Origin: Amorphophallus konjac | Lineage: Eukaryota; Streptophyta; Magnoliopsida; Alismatales; Araceae | Length of the DNA stretch: 64,000 nt | NCBI GenBank assembly: GCA_022559845.1 | Contig: CM040123.1 | Span: 295,170,642 to 295,234,641, forward strand | Direction: 5' to 3' | In this document: positions 10,488 through 22,282 of the stretch, piece by piece | Layout of the letters: each line of letters opens with the position of its first letter | How positions within the stretch are numbered: position 1 is the stretch's first letter | The notes under the pieces: generated by a model | The model's database searches: none | The model's input: only the letters and a program-made list of their open reading frames with translations | What the model was told of the DNA's origin: nothing | Position numbers and translations under genes: made by a program

Positions 10488-13400
10488 ATGGAGCATCGTT
10501 CCAATCCCTTGTATCATCCTTTCCCCCAATCTTCTTCCTATTCCTGCGTGGAATCCTCTTCCCACGCGGGCCCATCTTCCCGTGGTCCCTCCAATCCATC
10601 CGAGGAACATGCTAATCTCATGGCCCATCTTTCAAGTCTTGTTCGCCAAATGGACCCGGCCCAGGCCCATCGTCTTATTGCAAATCATCTTAATGGGCCT
10701 TCTTCTCATCTTCATGGGCCTCCTTCTTCTTCCCATGCGGCTAGCCTGATTCCTAATACTCATTCATCTAATGGGCCTCATTTCTTTAATGGGCCACCAT
10801 CCTTCAATGGGTCCCATTCTCTTAATGATCCCCGTTCCCTTCATGGTCCTTCTATTCTTAGTGGGCCCCCATCTTTGAATGGGCTGCCATCTTCCTCCAA
10901 TGGGCCCTCTTCTACTCTTAATGGACCCCCTTCCTTTAACGGGCCTTCTTATTCTCTTAGTGGACCTACTCTTTTTAATGGGCCTCCATCTCCTACCCAT
11001 GATGCTGCTAGCCCGAGTAGTCCTCATATTCACGATCCTTCTAGGTCCATATATCCTTCTACTCTCGGAATGGGCCCTTCTTCTTCTCAGCCCAGATCCT
11101 CTTATCCGGCCCAATATCATCCTGGTCCAAATTCACTGGCTCAAGTCGGCCCATGTTCTTCTCGATCTCTCCCTACCCAGGAGATGATTGCTCAAGCCCA
11201 GCGCCAGCTTGATGAACTTCAACGCCAAATCAATCCCAAATCCTCTTTAAGTATTCCATTCACATTTCAAGGTCTTCAGCTTTCACCATCTTCACAAATT
11301 CCCGCATATCGTCATTATGGTGGAGTCGGTGACCCCTATGTGCACTTCAAGGCGTTTATTTATGAGTCAGCCTAGTTTCGACATGACCAATGCTTGATGG
11401 CCTATCTGTTTGGTCTGTCATTGGAAGGCTCGGCTCGGGATTGGTTCTTCTCCCTTTCGCAAGAGCAAGTTGTGAATTTTTAAGCCGTGCAAGAGAAGTT
11501 CATTCAGCAGTTTCAAGACCAGGTTAGGCCCAAGTATTCCATGGTGGATTTGGCCCATGAGATGATGAAGCCCAAAGAGGAGTTCTCTACCTTTGCCGAT
11601 CAATGGCGTCGCCTTGCCACACAGGTCCCAGGGCACATTCAGGAGGGAGAGCAAATGAAGACGATGATATCCAATGCCATGCTCGAGTATCAGTTTATCT
11701 TAGCCCTCAACGACATCACCTCCTAGTAACAACTTTACAGCCGAGCCCGCTTCATCCGCCAACAACTCCAAGATTGCCTTGACCCCAAGTCCTCTCCGCC
11801 TTCTGCATCTCCACACACCCCGCCATCTACATCTACCTCTACATACCAACCTTCCGCTTATACATACCAGTATCCTTCCACATACCAACCCTCCACGAGT
11901 CAGCCATACACCCCTGCATATCAAACCTCCATGAGTCAACCTACCTCCATTTACAGTCAGCATTCTGCTTCCGCATACCCGCATGCGTCTCTGCCTATGT
12001 CTCCACCCCCGGTCAAGGAAACACCACATCCTGAGCAGGTGGATGCCGTCTGTATACCCCCTCATCTTGCTCCACATATGCCTTCACTAAATCTCTCCAC
12101 CACTAGCCAAGCACTATTGCCTATGCAACCTTCACTTTTGTCTCCACAACCTTCTCCACCATTACATATCCCTCGGCATGAACCTTGCCCGAAGCAGGCT
12201 CCTCGTCTTCCATTGTCGGAGTGTTTCACCGATATCTTTCGGGCTTTGATGGCCACTCACGCGTTGCTGCTCTCTCCGGTTGTGCCTTGCCTACCCACGG
12301 TCGCGGATATGCTCCAATTATGTTATTTCCACCGCCAGTAGGGGCATTTGGTTGAGGATTATTTCGAGTTCCGGGATTATGTTTATGATCTGGAAGCTAA
12401 GAAAAGGATTGATTGGGCCGCTTTTCACAAAGTCATTTTACATCTTCGTAGCCAACAACAGCAGCAAGAAGTGCCTCCCGGGCAGCCATCTCCGTTACTT
12501 GAAGACCAGGGGCACCCCTGTGATTCCTCATCTAGTGCTGCACTTGCTCCGTCACCTACCCTGTTACCTTCACCATCTCCTACCCCGGCTCCATCGCTGC
12601 CACAAACCCAAGCCTCTACTCAGGCTAGTGCCTCCCCTTCTTCTCCCGCCGCCACTACCACTACTTCTATCCCTAACACCGCTCGACGCGTTGTGTCGAC
12701 ACGTCGGCAGTGGACACCACAACCTCCCTCTTCACCCTCTCCACCTCCATGTCCACTACCCCCATCGCCTTCATAACTATCCTCACCATCTTCATTGCCA
12801 TCACCATCATCTCCATCTCCACCACCAGTGCTTCCATCACCACCTCCATCTCCACCCTCGCCTCCATCTCTGCCATCACCTTTGCCCAAGCTTGAGCAAG
12901 CCACACCTTTGCCTTTATCTTTACCCTCAGTCACGCCTTCACCTTCACCTTTGTCACCACCCAAGCCTATCATCACAACATCGCCTGCGCCTTCACTGTT
13001 CATCACCACTCCCTTTGGAGCCTCTATGCCTTCCAAACCTTCACATGTGCCACCCAAACATATTCCCTTTACTTCTCCAACCACTTCCACCCCACGGAGC
13101 GGGTGTGTGCTTCCTTTGGTGCCCCTTGGGTCTAATCCCCAGGGAGACAATAAGCCAAGTCAGGATGATTCAGTGCCGATCATGCATTTCAAGATTTAGG
13201 ATTTTATCTGTCAGATGCCGGTTCGCATCCTGGTCCCTGGTTATTTTGGGGATGATGCACCTTCACTTTCAAAGATGACAGTTGCTAAGAAGAGTTCCCT
13301 TGAGTTGATGTCAGTTTCTTCCCGAGCGAGGCCGGTGGCAATCTCTTTACTCGGCGGAGGGTTCACCATTGATGCTATTGTTATCTCTCGCTCCGTTGCT

Positions 13401-14447
13401 GTTCAGATAACTGGCCAAGAGGGGTCCTCTACCCAGATTATGCTAACTCATACGGCCGCTAAGCAGATTATGCACTCTATGTTCAAAGGGCAATTGGCCG
13501 TATCTTCTATATTCTCCAAGGACATTCTGCACATTCTATGCAATCTCCCTTGGTTCATTAGCAAGCCGGCCATGTCAACGCCATGCATTACTCTCCCTCA
13601 GTTTCATCCTGCTCTTCTGGTAAGGGAGTTATGCTTCATGCCCAGTTATCGTGTGGAGATGCCGAATCTCATGTTGCTAGTGCCAAGTGACAAAGCTCCG
13701 TGGTTTTCTAATATTCTTTCGTTTGAGGAGTTATCTGTTCAAGAATGTCTGCCTATGGTTAGCACTGTGTGTCAAGGGGCCACCCTGATGAAGTTGTATG
13801 TTCATAACCGGGCTAGGCCATCTGTCAAGTGGACCCGTTATTTGAGAAAGTATTATAGATTGAGAAGGCCGAAGGTCTGAGTCTACGCCAGGCGAGTCCA
13901 TGTTCAAGAAGTATCAGCTAAGAAGAAGCGGCGGCGTAAATTTAAGGGCCGTCAGTTGTGCACTCAAGGGTCCACTTCTCTTCCTTCTTCTTCATTTCAC
14001 TCATCATTTCTTCTGCTCGGTTCCCACCCCTGGGTGGTGTATCTGCCCTCTCCTAATTCTCCCTCAACGATTCTCTCCTCCCATCTCGGGTCTGTGAATC
14101 CCCATTCTTCCTTTTCCTATCTGGAACCTCCAGACTTTCCATCTCCTCACCATTCTCGGCCTCAGCCTATGTCCTCCTCTGATTCTCATCCCCTGATATC
14201 CCCGGGTTCGACTTATCGTTCTCTCTCCCCGACCATGTCAGGTGTTTATCATTTTCTTTCCCCGACCCTGTCGGGTGACTCTCATTCTCCATCCCCGACT
14301 CTGTCGGGTGGTCCTAGTTCCTTTTCTCCGACCACATCAGATGATCACTTCTCTTCCCCCTTACCTTTTCCACAACCTTCTCATGGTTTGTCTATTCTCT
14401 CCTCTTCATCATTTCAGGGTTCTTACCCTTTTTCTTGTTATTTTTGA
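10488..14447 (+). pseudogene. E2 gag with long C-terminal extension, one frame with stops
   Basis: A single frame opens at ATG 10488 and stays in phase for about 3.96 kb, broken only by stop codons at 11373, 11481, 11724, 11727, 12339, 12774, 13197, 13878 and 14445. I saw no frameshift. Parts in order: a spacer with many NGPPS-type repeats (about 10690-11000); a Gag core (11310-11720) with GGVGDPYVHFKAF and SARDWFFSL, resembling Ogre-type Gag; a proline- and tyrosine-rich linker; a possible relic zinc finger near 12320 (CYFHR, GH, then Y where C is expected); a longer proline-rich tract; an unrecognised domain; a basic patch; and SPTLSG repeats. Most stops fit CAG, CAA or CGA changed by C-to-T. 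No pol enzymes follow. In life it would coat element RNA. Confidence 0.75.
13200..13880 (+). other. Unrecognised domain in the E2 extension (two copies)
   Basis: An open stretch of 221 codons from the Met at 13215, copied at 2860-3525 with one amino-acid difference seen (Asn for Asp in PWFSNILSF). It looks globular and mixed alpha/beta in composition: hydrophobic runs, SLLGGGFTIDAIVISRS, a Cys/Pro-containing middle, and a basic end RYLRKYYRLRRPKV. I do not recognise a family. It lacks a DTG/DSG protease motif and YxDD. It is in phase with the upstream gag, so it is probably part of a polyprotein rather than a separate gene. Confidence 0.55.
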
Positions 14448-17226
14448 GGCTTTAGCCAGCCTTGATCCCAGCTAATCTCTGATTATTCTGTATTTTGATT
14501 CCTTGTTATCAGGGTCTTTGTGCCTTAACGAGGGAGTTCTAGCCCTCGCCTCTCTTCCTTTTTATCCTCCTTCGTCCATTTTGGTATATGTTGCTCCTCC
14601 ATGTCAAGGAATCTTTCAATCCCTTTGCTATCCTCTCCCTTTTGTCCTGTCAAGCAAGGAAAATAATGCTCGCACTCCTCAAAGCTCGATGGTCAAGATC
14701 ACTCCACGGATTTGCAAAGGTATTTTTATTTTGTGCAAGAATATGTTATCATTGCTATTACTCGTATTACTCCTGCACATGCTTATAATGTAATTTCCTC
14801 AACATGGTTGAGTGACTTTAGTTGAATTTACTTAATTAGTCAAGAAGAGTCGCTTCTACAGCACACCTTCGGCTGGTGATAGCTTCGCGTTGGGAGTCTA
14901 GTTCATTTCCCCGATCGTTGAGGGTGACCATTGAGCATGAGTTTTCACACACTACACGATGAGCCATAGCCGATCTCTCTGAGGCACACCGTTACTGCTT
15001 TGGCCATACTTTGGGAATGCACAAAGGCCTTTTTCTTTTCTCTACTCGGCCAAGTGTAGGGGCAAGAGATTGATGGATGAGATGACCAACCTAGGCGCTT
15101 CCCAATACTGGAGAGGTTTCAAATAGGGGCAGTCTTGACCCTCAAAAAAGTGAGCTTTCATGCAATATCAAGCCAATAAGGGCTCTCAAAATCAATGATG
15201 AATCAAAAAGAAGATTATGAAATCCAAGGCATGGCGTGAGTGGCAGTACAGTTCTCATGCATGCATGCCTGATAAATATTGGTCTCAAAATCAAAGACAC
15301 AAAGCCCCGGCGCAACAGACCTACTCTTTGAGGGGTAGTGCCCTGAAAGGAAGTCAAGTCCTGATATCTCCCATCCAGCATAAAGCTTGTCTCTAATTTT
15401 CTTCTGCTTCTCCCTCTTAGGTTCGGTTGTATCCCGAGTATAGCCTTAGTAGGGACACCATTCTTTAGAGGCGGTTGGTTGTGGTAAGCCACCCTCACAT
15501 GCACGCCCTGCTTAAGAGAAGTCTTTAATGAGAGGGGAAGGAATGACGATCTCTGGCCAGCAGTTCAAACCAATCTTTGGGTGCTACGGATTAATATTAA
15601 AAAAATCTAAAAAAAATGATGACATTGTTAAAAATCCAAAAAATGAGATGTTGTTGAAAATCCCCAAAAAAATGAAATATTACTCAAAAAACCAAAAAAT
15701 CATATATTTTAAAAATCCAAAAAAATCAGGAAAATTGAAAATTTTAAAAATATTTACCTTTTACATTTTATTTTAAGGACAGATACGTAATCTGTTTGCT
15801 AAGTGTGCAGGTTACAGGTACTCAAGCTTTCCTTGCTCCATATTTTATTCTATCTGTCTCTTTTTCACATCTTATGATCTGTTCTCTTCTTCAATCTACT
15901 CTCTCGATCTGTTCTGTTGCTTTAGTCCTTCTCAGCTTATTTAACATGATCATATCTTTATGAGAGGGCTTTGCCTCATGATTATGAACCTGGCAATTCT
16001 GCTTCATTCTGATCTTGGATTTTGATTGAAGGGCGTATTTGTCGTATCTTTTGTCCCGCCGTGTCCTTGTCACATGTTTATATCCCTCCGTGTCATCCCA
16101 CGCACGTTGTTTTGTCCCTCACCGTGTGTTGTTAGTTGTCTTGCATATGTTGTTTAGTCGCCACTCTATGTCCCGTGTGTTGTCCCAACTGTGTGGTCAT
16201 CCCTCATATTCTTGTCCCAACCGTATGTCATTCCACACATGTTATTTTGTCCCTCACTGCATGTTGTTGGTTGTCTTATTTGAAAATTCATAAAAATCTG
16301 AAAATAAAAAAATCAGAAAATCTAAAAAATGCCGCTTCACTTGACATGTAGGTCAGGTATGGCTCTCTATCCCTACTCATTGTTGTATTACTATATGATA
16401 TCTACATTATTATAGCCTCTCAAGGACCGACTGGTTGCCTGTGTGTTCTGCGATCTGATGTTCCCCTTTAACAAAAATGATGATTATCAAGAGCATACTG
16501 TTAATCGTTGGATAGGCTGCTCGGTTGAGTCGGGTGGGGGACGATGGACTTTGTCTCGCACGCCGTGGTTGCAAGAAGACTTTTGACCCCGTCTTGACTC
16601 AATCTAGCAATAATATCCTTGGGTACTTTCTATTTTATGCTTTATTTGCATTCATTTTGATGATTTCTTTATTTTAGCCCAGCATGCATCATGTCATTTT
16701 GAGCACTCACGTCTCGAAATTCTCTCAATGATTTCTCCTCAGTAATGGTTAATTGCACTTCAATTCACTTGGATAAGAGATTCTCATTCCACTCTGAATT
16801 TGAATGATTTCTTTGATCTTGTCGCTTGGTCTGGTTGGCCAGCGTGATTCCTGTCTGGATTTTATCTCAGTTATATTTCGCCTACTTTTTACGTTATGTT
16901 CCTTCCGACCCCCTCATCGTCTATGGATTGTGTCCCCGATGAGGCTGGTCGTGTTTCTTTTTTATCTGTTAGTTTAGTTCTCTAGACATGTCTCATTCTT
17001 GTCATCCAGTCTTGGTGGTTAGTTCGGCGATTTCGGTAGAATTCCTATCCCTTGTTGGTTGTGACGGGTGTCTTTTGCCTTGATGCCCGCTTATCATTTC
17101 TCTCCGCTTCATCTCCGCTTCATCTCCATTTCCCGTCGCTATCGCTTTCACTCCATCTTCTTTCCATTCTGCCTCCGCGTCGCTTTCGCTCATTCCCTTG
17201 CAAAGCGGACATCAAGGAGGGACATC
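14448..17226 (+). other. E2 internal copy 2, noncoding 3' region
   Basis: This is the counterpart of 4111-6873. It holds A-rich AAAATCCAAAAAAT-type runs (about 15595-15760 and 16280-16330) and a polypurine tract at 17214-17226. I see no protein worth calling. Confidence 0.7.
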
Positions 17227-19183
17227 TGTTGACACCCATTTTTAGCCCGCAAGTTATGTCATTTCTCTTATTCATCATTTTTGATGTCTCGAATTAGCCA
17301 TTATTTTGGAGCCTTCTTGAATGGATTTCGAGCCAATTTTCATTGTTCCATTCCATTTGAGCCCTAGAGATCATGATTTCTTAGAGTCCCTGGAGCTTAT
17401 CTTATCAACTTCCGGCTTCCAAGTCGACTTACGGCCCATTTTGGCCGGCTTCCTTCAAGCATTCGGCTCTCTCTCATTGTGTAGTCCTGAAAGTGATTTT
17501 TTTTCACCGTCTTCCAGTTTTCTATTCAAAATGTTACCTTCACCAAAGTTGTTTGATTTTTAAAGATCTACAATTTCTTCTTCTACGCCGTTGGCTAGTT
17601 CTGCCCCGATTGTGAGCTATTCGCGTTTTTCCAACAGGCTGTGCTGTTCACCTATGTCCCATAATTTTCTCTCTCTATTCTAACCCCATTTTCTTCTTCT
17701 TATGATCCTTTTCTCATCTTACTCTCTTCATGAAAGTTTTTCCTCTTTCAGTTATCTACAATTTCATCTTCTACCACTTTCACACGTTCTACACCATTTG
17801 AGAGATACGCTTCAAATTCTAAAGTCGCGCGCAGTCTGCCCAGAATCTTCCTCCATCGTTGTGAAGGTCTATTATTAGACCGTTACAGCCATGTGAAGGT
17901 CTATTATTAGACCGTCATAGTCCATGTGACGGTCCTACGATATACCGTCACAGCCAAACTTGTCCGAAATCACCCCGTTCGACACCTAGAGCGTGGCAGT
18001 CCCACCCTAGGCTGCTAGAGACTCTAACGGTCTTATGATAGACCGTTACACAAACCGAGAGTCCAATTCATGTTGGACTCTGCTCCATTTCTGTACGTCG
18101 TGGCCCTCTTGCAGAGTCCATAACTTCTTGAATTCTACTCCGAATTGAGCGCCATTTGTTCCTATGGTTTCTCGTTTATATTATCTTTAATTTGATCCAT
18201 AGATCTCAGATTTTCATTGGCTATCTTGCTCAAAAATGCAGATGAAAGTTGGGGGTTTATGCGTCCTAGTTCAATACAAACTCTGCAGATTAAGCACCGG
18301 GGCTCCTTTCTAGAAGCCATATTTTCTAGATCCTTCCACCAAATTGAGTCCCACTTGTTCCTACCTCTTATCCTCTGTATTATCTCGAGATTAATCCATA
18401 GAACACGAATTTTGGTGGACTCTATCCTCTAAAATCTTGGGAGAACTTTCTGGGTTTTCTGCAACCTCTATATAAACTGCCCAGTTCACAGTTGCAAAGG
18501 AGGGCTCTTTCCGGACGTGGGGCGAAGCCATGCTACAACTCCAACTCACAACTTCGACCCCAGCTTGAAGAGGGAAGTATTGGCTTTCCATTGCATCCTT
18601 CTGGGCTTAATTTGGCTGTCTATACTCTTAGTTCTAGTCTCCTCAAAATCACAAATCATCGCAGTTTTCTGCTTTTTCTGCTACACATGCATTTTTGCAC
18701 ATTTTGCATCAACATTTTCTCTCTATTCTCTCAACCAAATTCTGTGACTTCAAATCCTATGCATGCACAACACACACACCTATTATTTTCACCCTTCCAT
18801 GGGGGTTAAAAACCCTCCCCCTATGTGTTCTCCCCATTTTATTCATGCTATTTTATCACTTTGGGATTGATGCTACACTTCATGTTCTAATTGGCTTTTG
18901 CCTTTGTGTTTTGATCTTTGTTTTGCAGGAGAGCATGATAAGACGAGGAGGTTTTATCCCACAAAGTTTCCCGCACCCCGTTTCAAGCGCGATCAAGTCT
19001 TTAAGTTCCAAGGTACACGGCGCCGTTCCTCTCCTTTCTTCATCCTTTGGCATTGTTGGAACCTTGGTGGCGATCACGGTTAGTATTTCCCATCCTTTCA
19101 TCCCCCTTGTCTTTGATTCACATATTTATGCATGTATTAATTTAAAGGGGGTGGGATAGGAATCTGATTAAAATAAATCTATA
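17227..19183 (+). repeat. E2 LTR-c, complete, 1957 bp
   Basis: It begins TGTTGACA and ends CTATA, a C-to-T change of the CTACA seen in LTR-b. It is followed directly by the GACGC duplication and E1 gag. The TATA box is at 18469-18476. The palindrome cluster lies at about 17861-18050. Confidence 0.93.
18469..18476 (+). promoter_or_regulatory. TATA box, E2 LTR-c
   Basis: TATATAAA in the same context as in LTR-a and LTR-b. Transcripts from here would run into E1 gag. Confidence 0.55.
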
Positions 19184-19188
19184 GACGC
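19184..19188. repeat. Right target-site duplication of E2 (GACGC)
   Basis: It matches 633-637 exactly. Confidence 0.92.
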
Positions 19189-19747
19189 GTCGACAAGACC
19201 TGGAGATTGATCCCCTCGAGGGATTATGCGGCAGCCCGCAGGGACGCCCCCACAGTCCCTCGGACCAGTGGCATCCAGAGTTATCCCTCCAACTGTGAGA
19301 TTTTGAGCGATGATTTGAGGAGCAAGAGCACGCCCTCCGCGCCCTGCAAAAAATATCCACCAATGAAGATGAGGTGCAATCTCCATTCTCCGACCATATC
19401 TTGAAGGTCGGGATCTCCCCCAGGATCCTGCTGCCAACCTTCAAGTCGTATGACGGCCAGGGAGACCCGGCCGACCACTATGATAGCTTCGACGCCCTGA
19501 TGACCCTACACAGAGCCTCCGACGCTGTCAAATGCCGAGCGTTTGTGACCACCTTGGTCCAGGGTGCTCAGGTCTGGTTTCGAGCACTCGCCCCCGACAG
19601 CATTCATAACTTTAGATAATTTGGGCGAGTATTCAAGGAAAGCTTCGCCGGCAGCGGCCCACCAAGGTCAGTAGCGGGGCTGCTGGCACTAAAGCAGGTA
19701 CAAGGGGAGAAACTACGGGCCTACATTAACCGATTTAAATTTGAAGC
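19189..19747 (+). pseudogene. E1 gag, central part
   Basis: The Gag core of E1 resumes here. Visible pieces are ALRALQKIST, then PTFKSYDGQGDPADHYDSF and VKCRAFVTTL, then QVWFRAL, and after an in-frame stop at 19617-19619 KQVQGEKLRAYINRF. The pattern of a YDG..DP..H block, a W-containing helix and an L..Y..RF block is the retrotransposon Gag domain of Tat elements. Stops occur at about 19292, 19310 and 19617. E3 interrupts the frame at 19747 and it continues at 29547. Confidence 0.8.
19743..19747. repeat. Left target-site duplication of E3 (GAAGC)
   Basis: GAAGC precedes the TGATGGAGG start of E3 and recurs at 29542-29546 just after its end. Confidence 0.93.
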
Positions 19748-22099
19748 TGATGGAGGCATCACCCACGACTCCCTCTGGCTCGGGTCGTCCACACACCCCG
19801 GAGTTGTTTGAACTCAGGCTTCACTCTATGTGGGCCCAATTATCCATTTTGAGCTTTCTATTTGAGTCATTTGATGTATTTTCCCTTTTATTTGAGTCAT
19901 TTTCCCAGGTCTTTGATTTATTTTCCTAAGTTTGAGTGTCATTAGGTTGATTAGATTAGCTATTGGGCCCAATTCAGTGGGCTAGGCCCATGGGCGCCCC
20001 CCCAGCCCCTTGGTTATTTGTCATTGTACCAAAAGTCATGGGCTTATTGTAAAATATGGGTTGCTTATATATAGGATCCCATTCCCCCTATTTTATGTCA
20101 ATGAAAGTTACCATTTTGTGAGTTCAAAATTCAAGTTTCTTGTGGAGAGAATCAATTAGTGGGGTGAGAATCCCTAGGGAGAGAATCCCACCCACCCCTC
20201 TCTTTCTCTTTCCCCCCTTCCCCAAATTCAAATCCCACCTCTCTCCTCCACCTCATCCTCCACCCAAGCTTCCACCTCCACTACTTTTCCACTCCCCTAG
20301 GTGCCATCATCCCCCTCCCACCAAATCCCACCAAATATCTCCCCTCCCTAGGGGAATATTGTTCTTCCCAACACAATCCCACTCTCCCCAACACAATCCT
20401 CCCTCTTCCCCATGCAATCTTCCATCTCCCAAGAGAAGATTTGAATTATTTTCCCTCCACTCCCTCATCCTCCAAACCTTGGACCACCCCAAATAGGGAA
20501 ATCACCACCCCTCTCCCTCTCCCTCCTAGTCCCAAATTCGTATCTCTCTCTCTCACAACCTGCTAGACCACCTTCCTGCCCCCATTCTCCCCTTAACTCA
20601 CCTTGGTTTGCCCCCTCCACGACCCCCTAACAGCCTAGGGTTGCCTCCATACCCATCCACCCTCTTTCCCCTCCCATTTACCTCATCTCCCACCTCCCAT
20701 CTCCAACCAGCACTTCTCAGTTCACAGGCAGCAGAGTACCAGCATCTTGCAGATCCGGCTACGATGTCATCCTAGCGTTTCTGGAGGCCCAAGTTGTACT
20801 GTTGGAAGCATCTCCCTATCTTGTTCACGACGGTGGTGGTCTAGTCCCATTTTGAGTTTGTGGCTGCCCGGAGGAGCCGATCTCCCTAGACTGCGCATCT
20901 GCTTCATGCCAGTCAACCTGAAGCAAGTTAAATAGCCTCACACGGCCAACCCCTTAAATATCTGGAGGCGGCGCTTGGCTGAGATCATCTACAACAAGTC
21001 TACTTCCAGTATCAAGATGCAGAACCCCGTTCGGCATCCGGAGATGTGGTTTCTCATTTTTCTCTCCCAAGTGCGCAGTTCTGTCCCCTCTGGGGCTGAA
21101 CCGACCCCTATCTACTGTTCGAGCTCTCCATTCCTGCTCCGACATCTTCTGGCGTTACCGTGGGTCTCGCCTCGAAGAGGACTCGTCAACGATTCCAGCG
21201 ACTCTGACTATGCTTGATTCAAAGATTGGAAGTGCTCGTGGCGGCCTCTTCTTTCAGCTACTGTGGTACCGTAGCCATCCAGACCAGAACTCAGGGTCTC
21301 TGTTCGCGGCTCTTCCCCGACCAACACCGTCAACTAGGAAATTCTATAAAAATTGGACGTCAACCTGATTAAGCCACAAAGATTTTCCCGCTAGTCTCAT
21401 CAAAAACAAAATTTGGGAGTGGCCGTAGCAGCGTCAACTTCAACTATGTGTTCCCTGTTGCAGAGAGCGGGCAGAACCGGGGTCGTCTTTTCGTTCGGCT
21501 TCTATTTCAGTTTCTTCCCCTCCCCGCCTGTCCGGCTTAAAGCCCCTCCTTGCGGGAGGTAGTCTTTGAATGTATGATTGATTCCCCCTCCTCTTGTTCC
21601 ACCCCCTTGCATGGGGAGTAGTGTTGTAAATCTTTAAAATAGGTTCAAGCTACTCCGGCGCAGCGTGTGGGGAACCCACGTTTCCCCGCTCACCCACGTC
21701 TCTGAGCGGGACCGATTTCTTCAAACCAGTTGAGTAAGTGTCCTAACCTTGCTTCCCTTAGTGCTTGTCCTTTCAATATCAGTTCATAAGCTCCACTGGT
21801 CCGTGAGAGTGAGCGCCCGGTCCGCAAGCACCATTGCTTCGAGTGGCCGCCGTGGAAGAGAGTGTGACCCGTGCCCTCGGCACCCGGGTCGGCCCCATTG
21901 AATCGGGCCTCCGTACCCTTGGGAGAACCCTTGGCCTTGCTGGCCCTCTACCAGCAAGGGCCCAGCCCTCACAACCTCCACTCGATATCACCGAGTTACC
22001 TCGGGACTTGGGTGAGTGTCGGGTGAGTGGCCGCCAATATCGGTCCGTTTTGGTTGCGAATTGTGCTTGCTTGTTTAGGTCCAAGGGTGTGTCACATCA
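19748..22099 (+). repeat. E3 5' LTR, 2352 bp
   Basis: TGATGGAGG to CACATCA. The TATA-like TTATATATA is at 20065-20073. After it follows a strongly pyrimidine-rich, C-rich stretch (about 20170-20720), probably the transcribed leader. The rest holds no coding segment I can support. Confidence 0.93.
20065..20073 (+). promoter_or_regulatory. TATA box, E3 5' LTR
   Basis: TTATATATA ahead of GGATCCC; the equivalent in the 3' LTR is TATATATATA at 27508-27517. Confidence 0.5.
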
Positions 22100-22101
22100 A
22101 T

Positions 22102-22113
22102 TGGTATCAGAGC
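22102..22113 (+). other. E3 primer-binding site (initiator tRNA-Met)
   Basis: TGGTATCAGAGC begins two bases after the LTR. It is the complement of the plant initiator tRNA-Met 3' end, the usual primer of chromoviruses. Confidence 0.9.
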
Positions 22114-22282
22114 AAGTTTAGACTTGTCTCTATCAAGCCTAAGTCCTAGGACCATTGCATTGAGTCAACCATCCGTCAAGTCTTTCCCCTCCCTTGCATG
22201 TCCACCCGTAGTGGAGCCATGTATCGACCCAATCCATCCTCAAGATGCTCGTAGGTAGGAACCCCAAGGTCAAATGGACTAG

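Larger units (their letters stand above)
638..19183 (+). mobile_element. E2: gag-only Tat/Ogre-like element in tandem form (three LTRs)
   Basis: Three LTR copies start with TGTTGACA at 638, 6874 and 17227. They are separated by two internal regions, 2011-6873 and 8865-17226. The first internal region is a 5'-deleted copy of the second; 2011-6873 matches 12366-17226 throughout at about one percent difference by eye. The outer ends carry GACGC duplications, so the array occupies a single insertion site in E1. The full internal region codes for a Gag with Ogre-like features plus a long extension. No protease active site, reverse transcriptase, RNase H or integrase is present. It is best called a large non-autonomous element that would need proteins from a relative. 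Confidence 0.9.

Noticed and set aside
20140..20496. Proline-rich small protein in the E3 LTR (also 27584-27919)
   Set aside because: Both come from the C/T-rich transcribed part of the LTR; differences between the copies do not respect codon positions in any way I can see.
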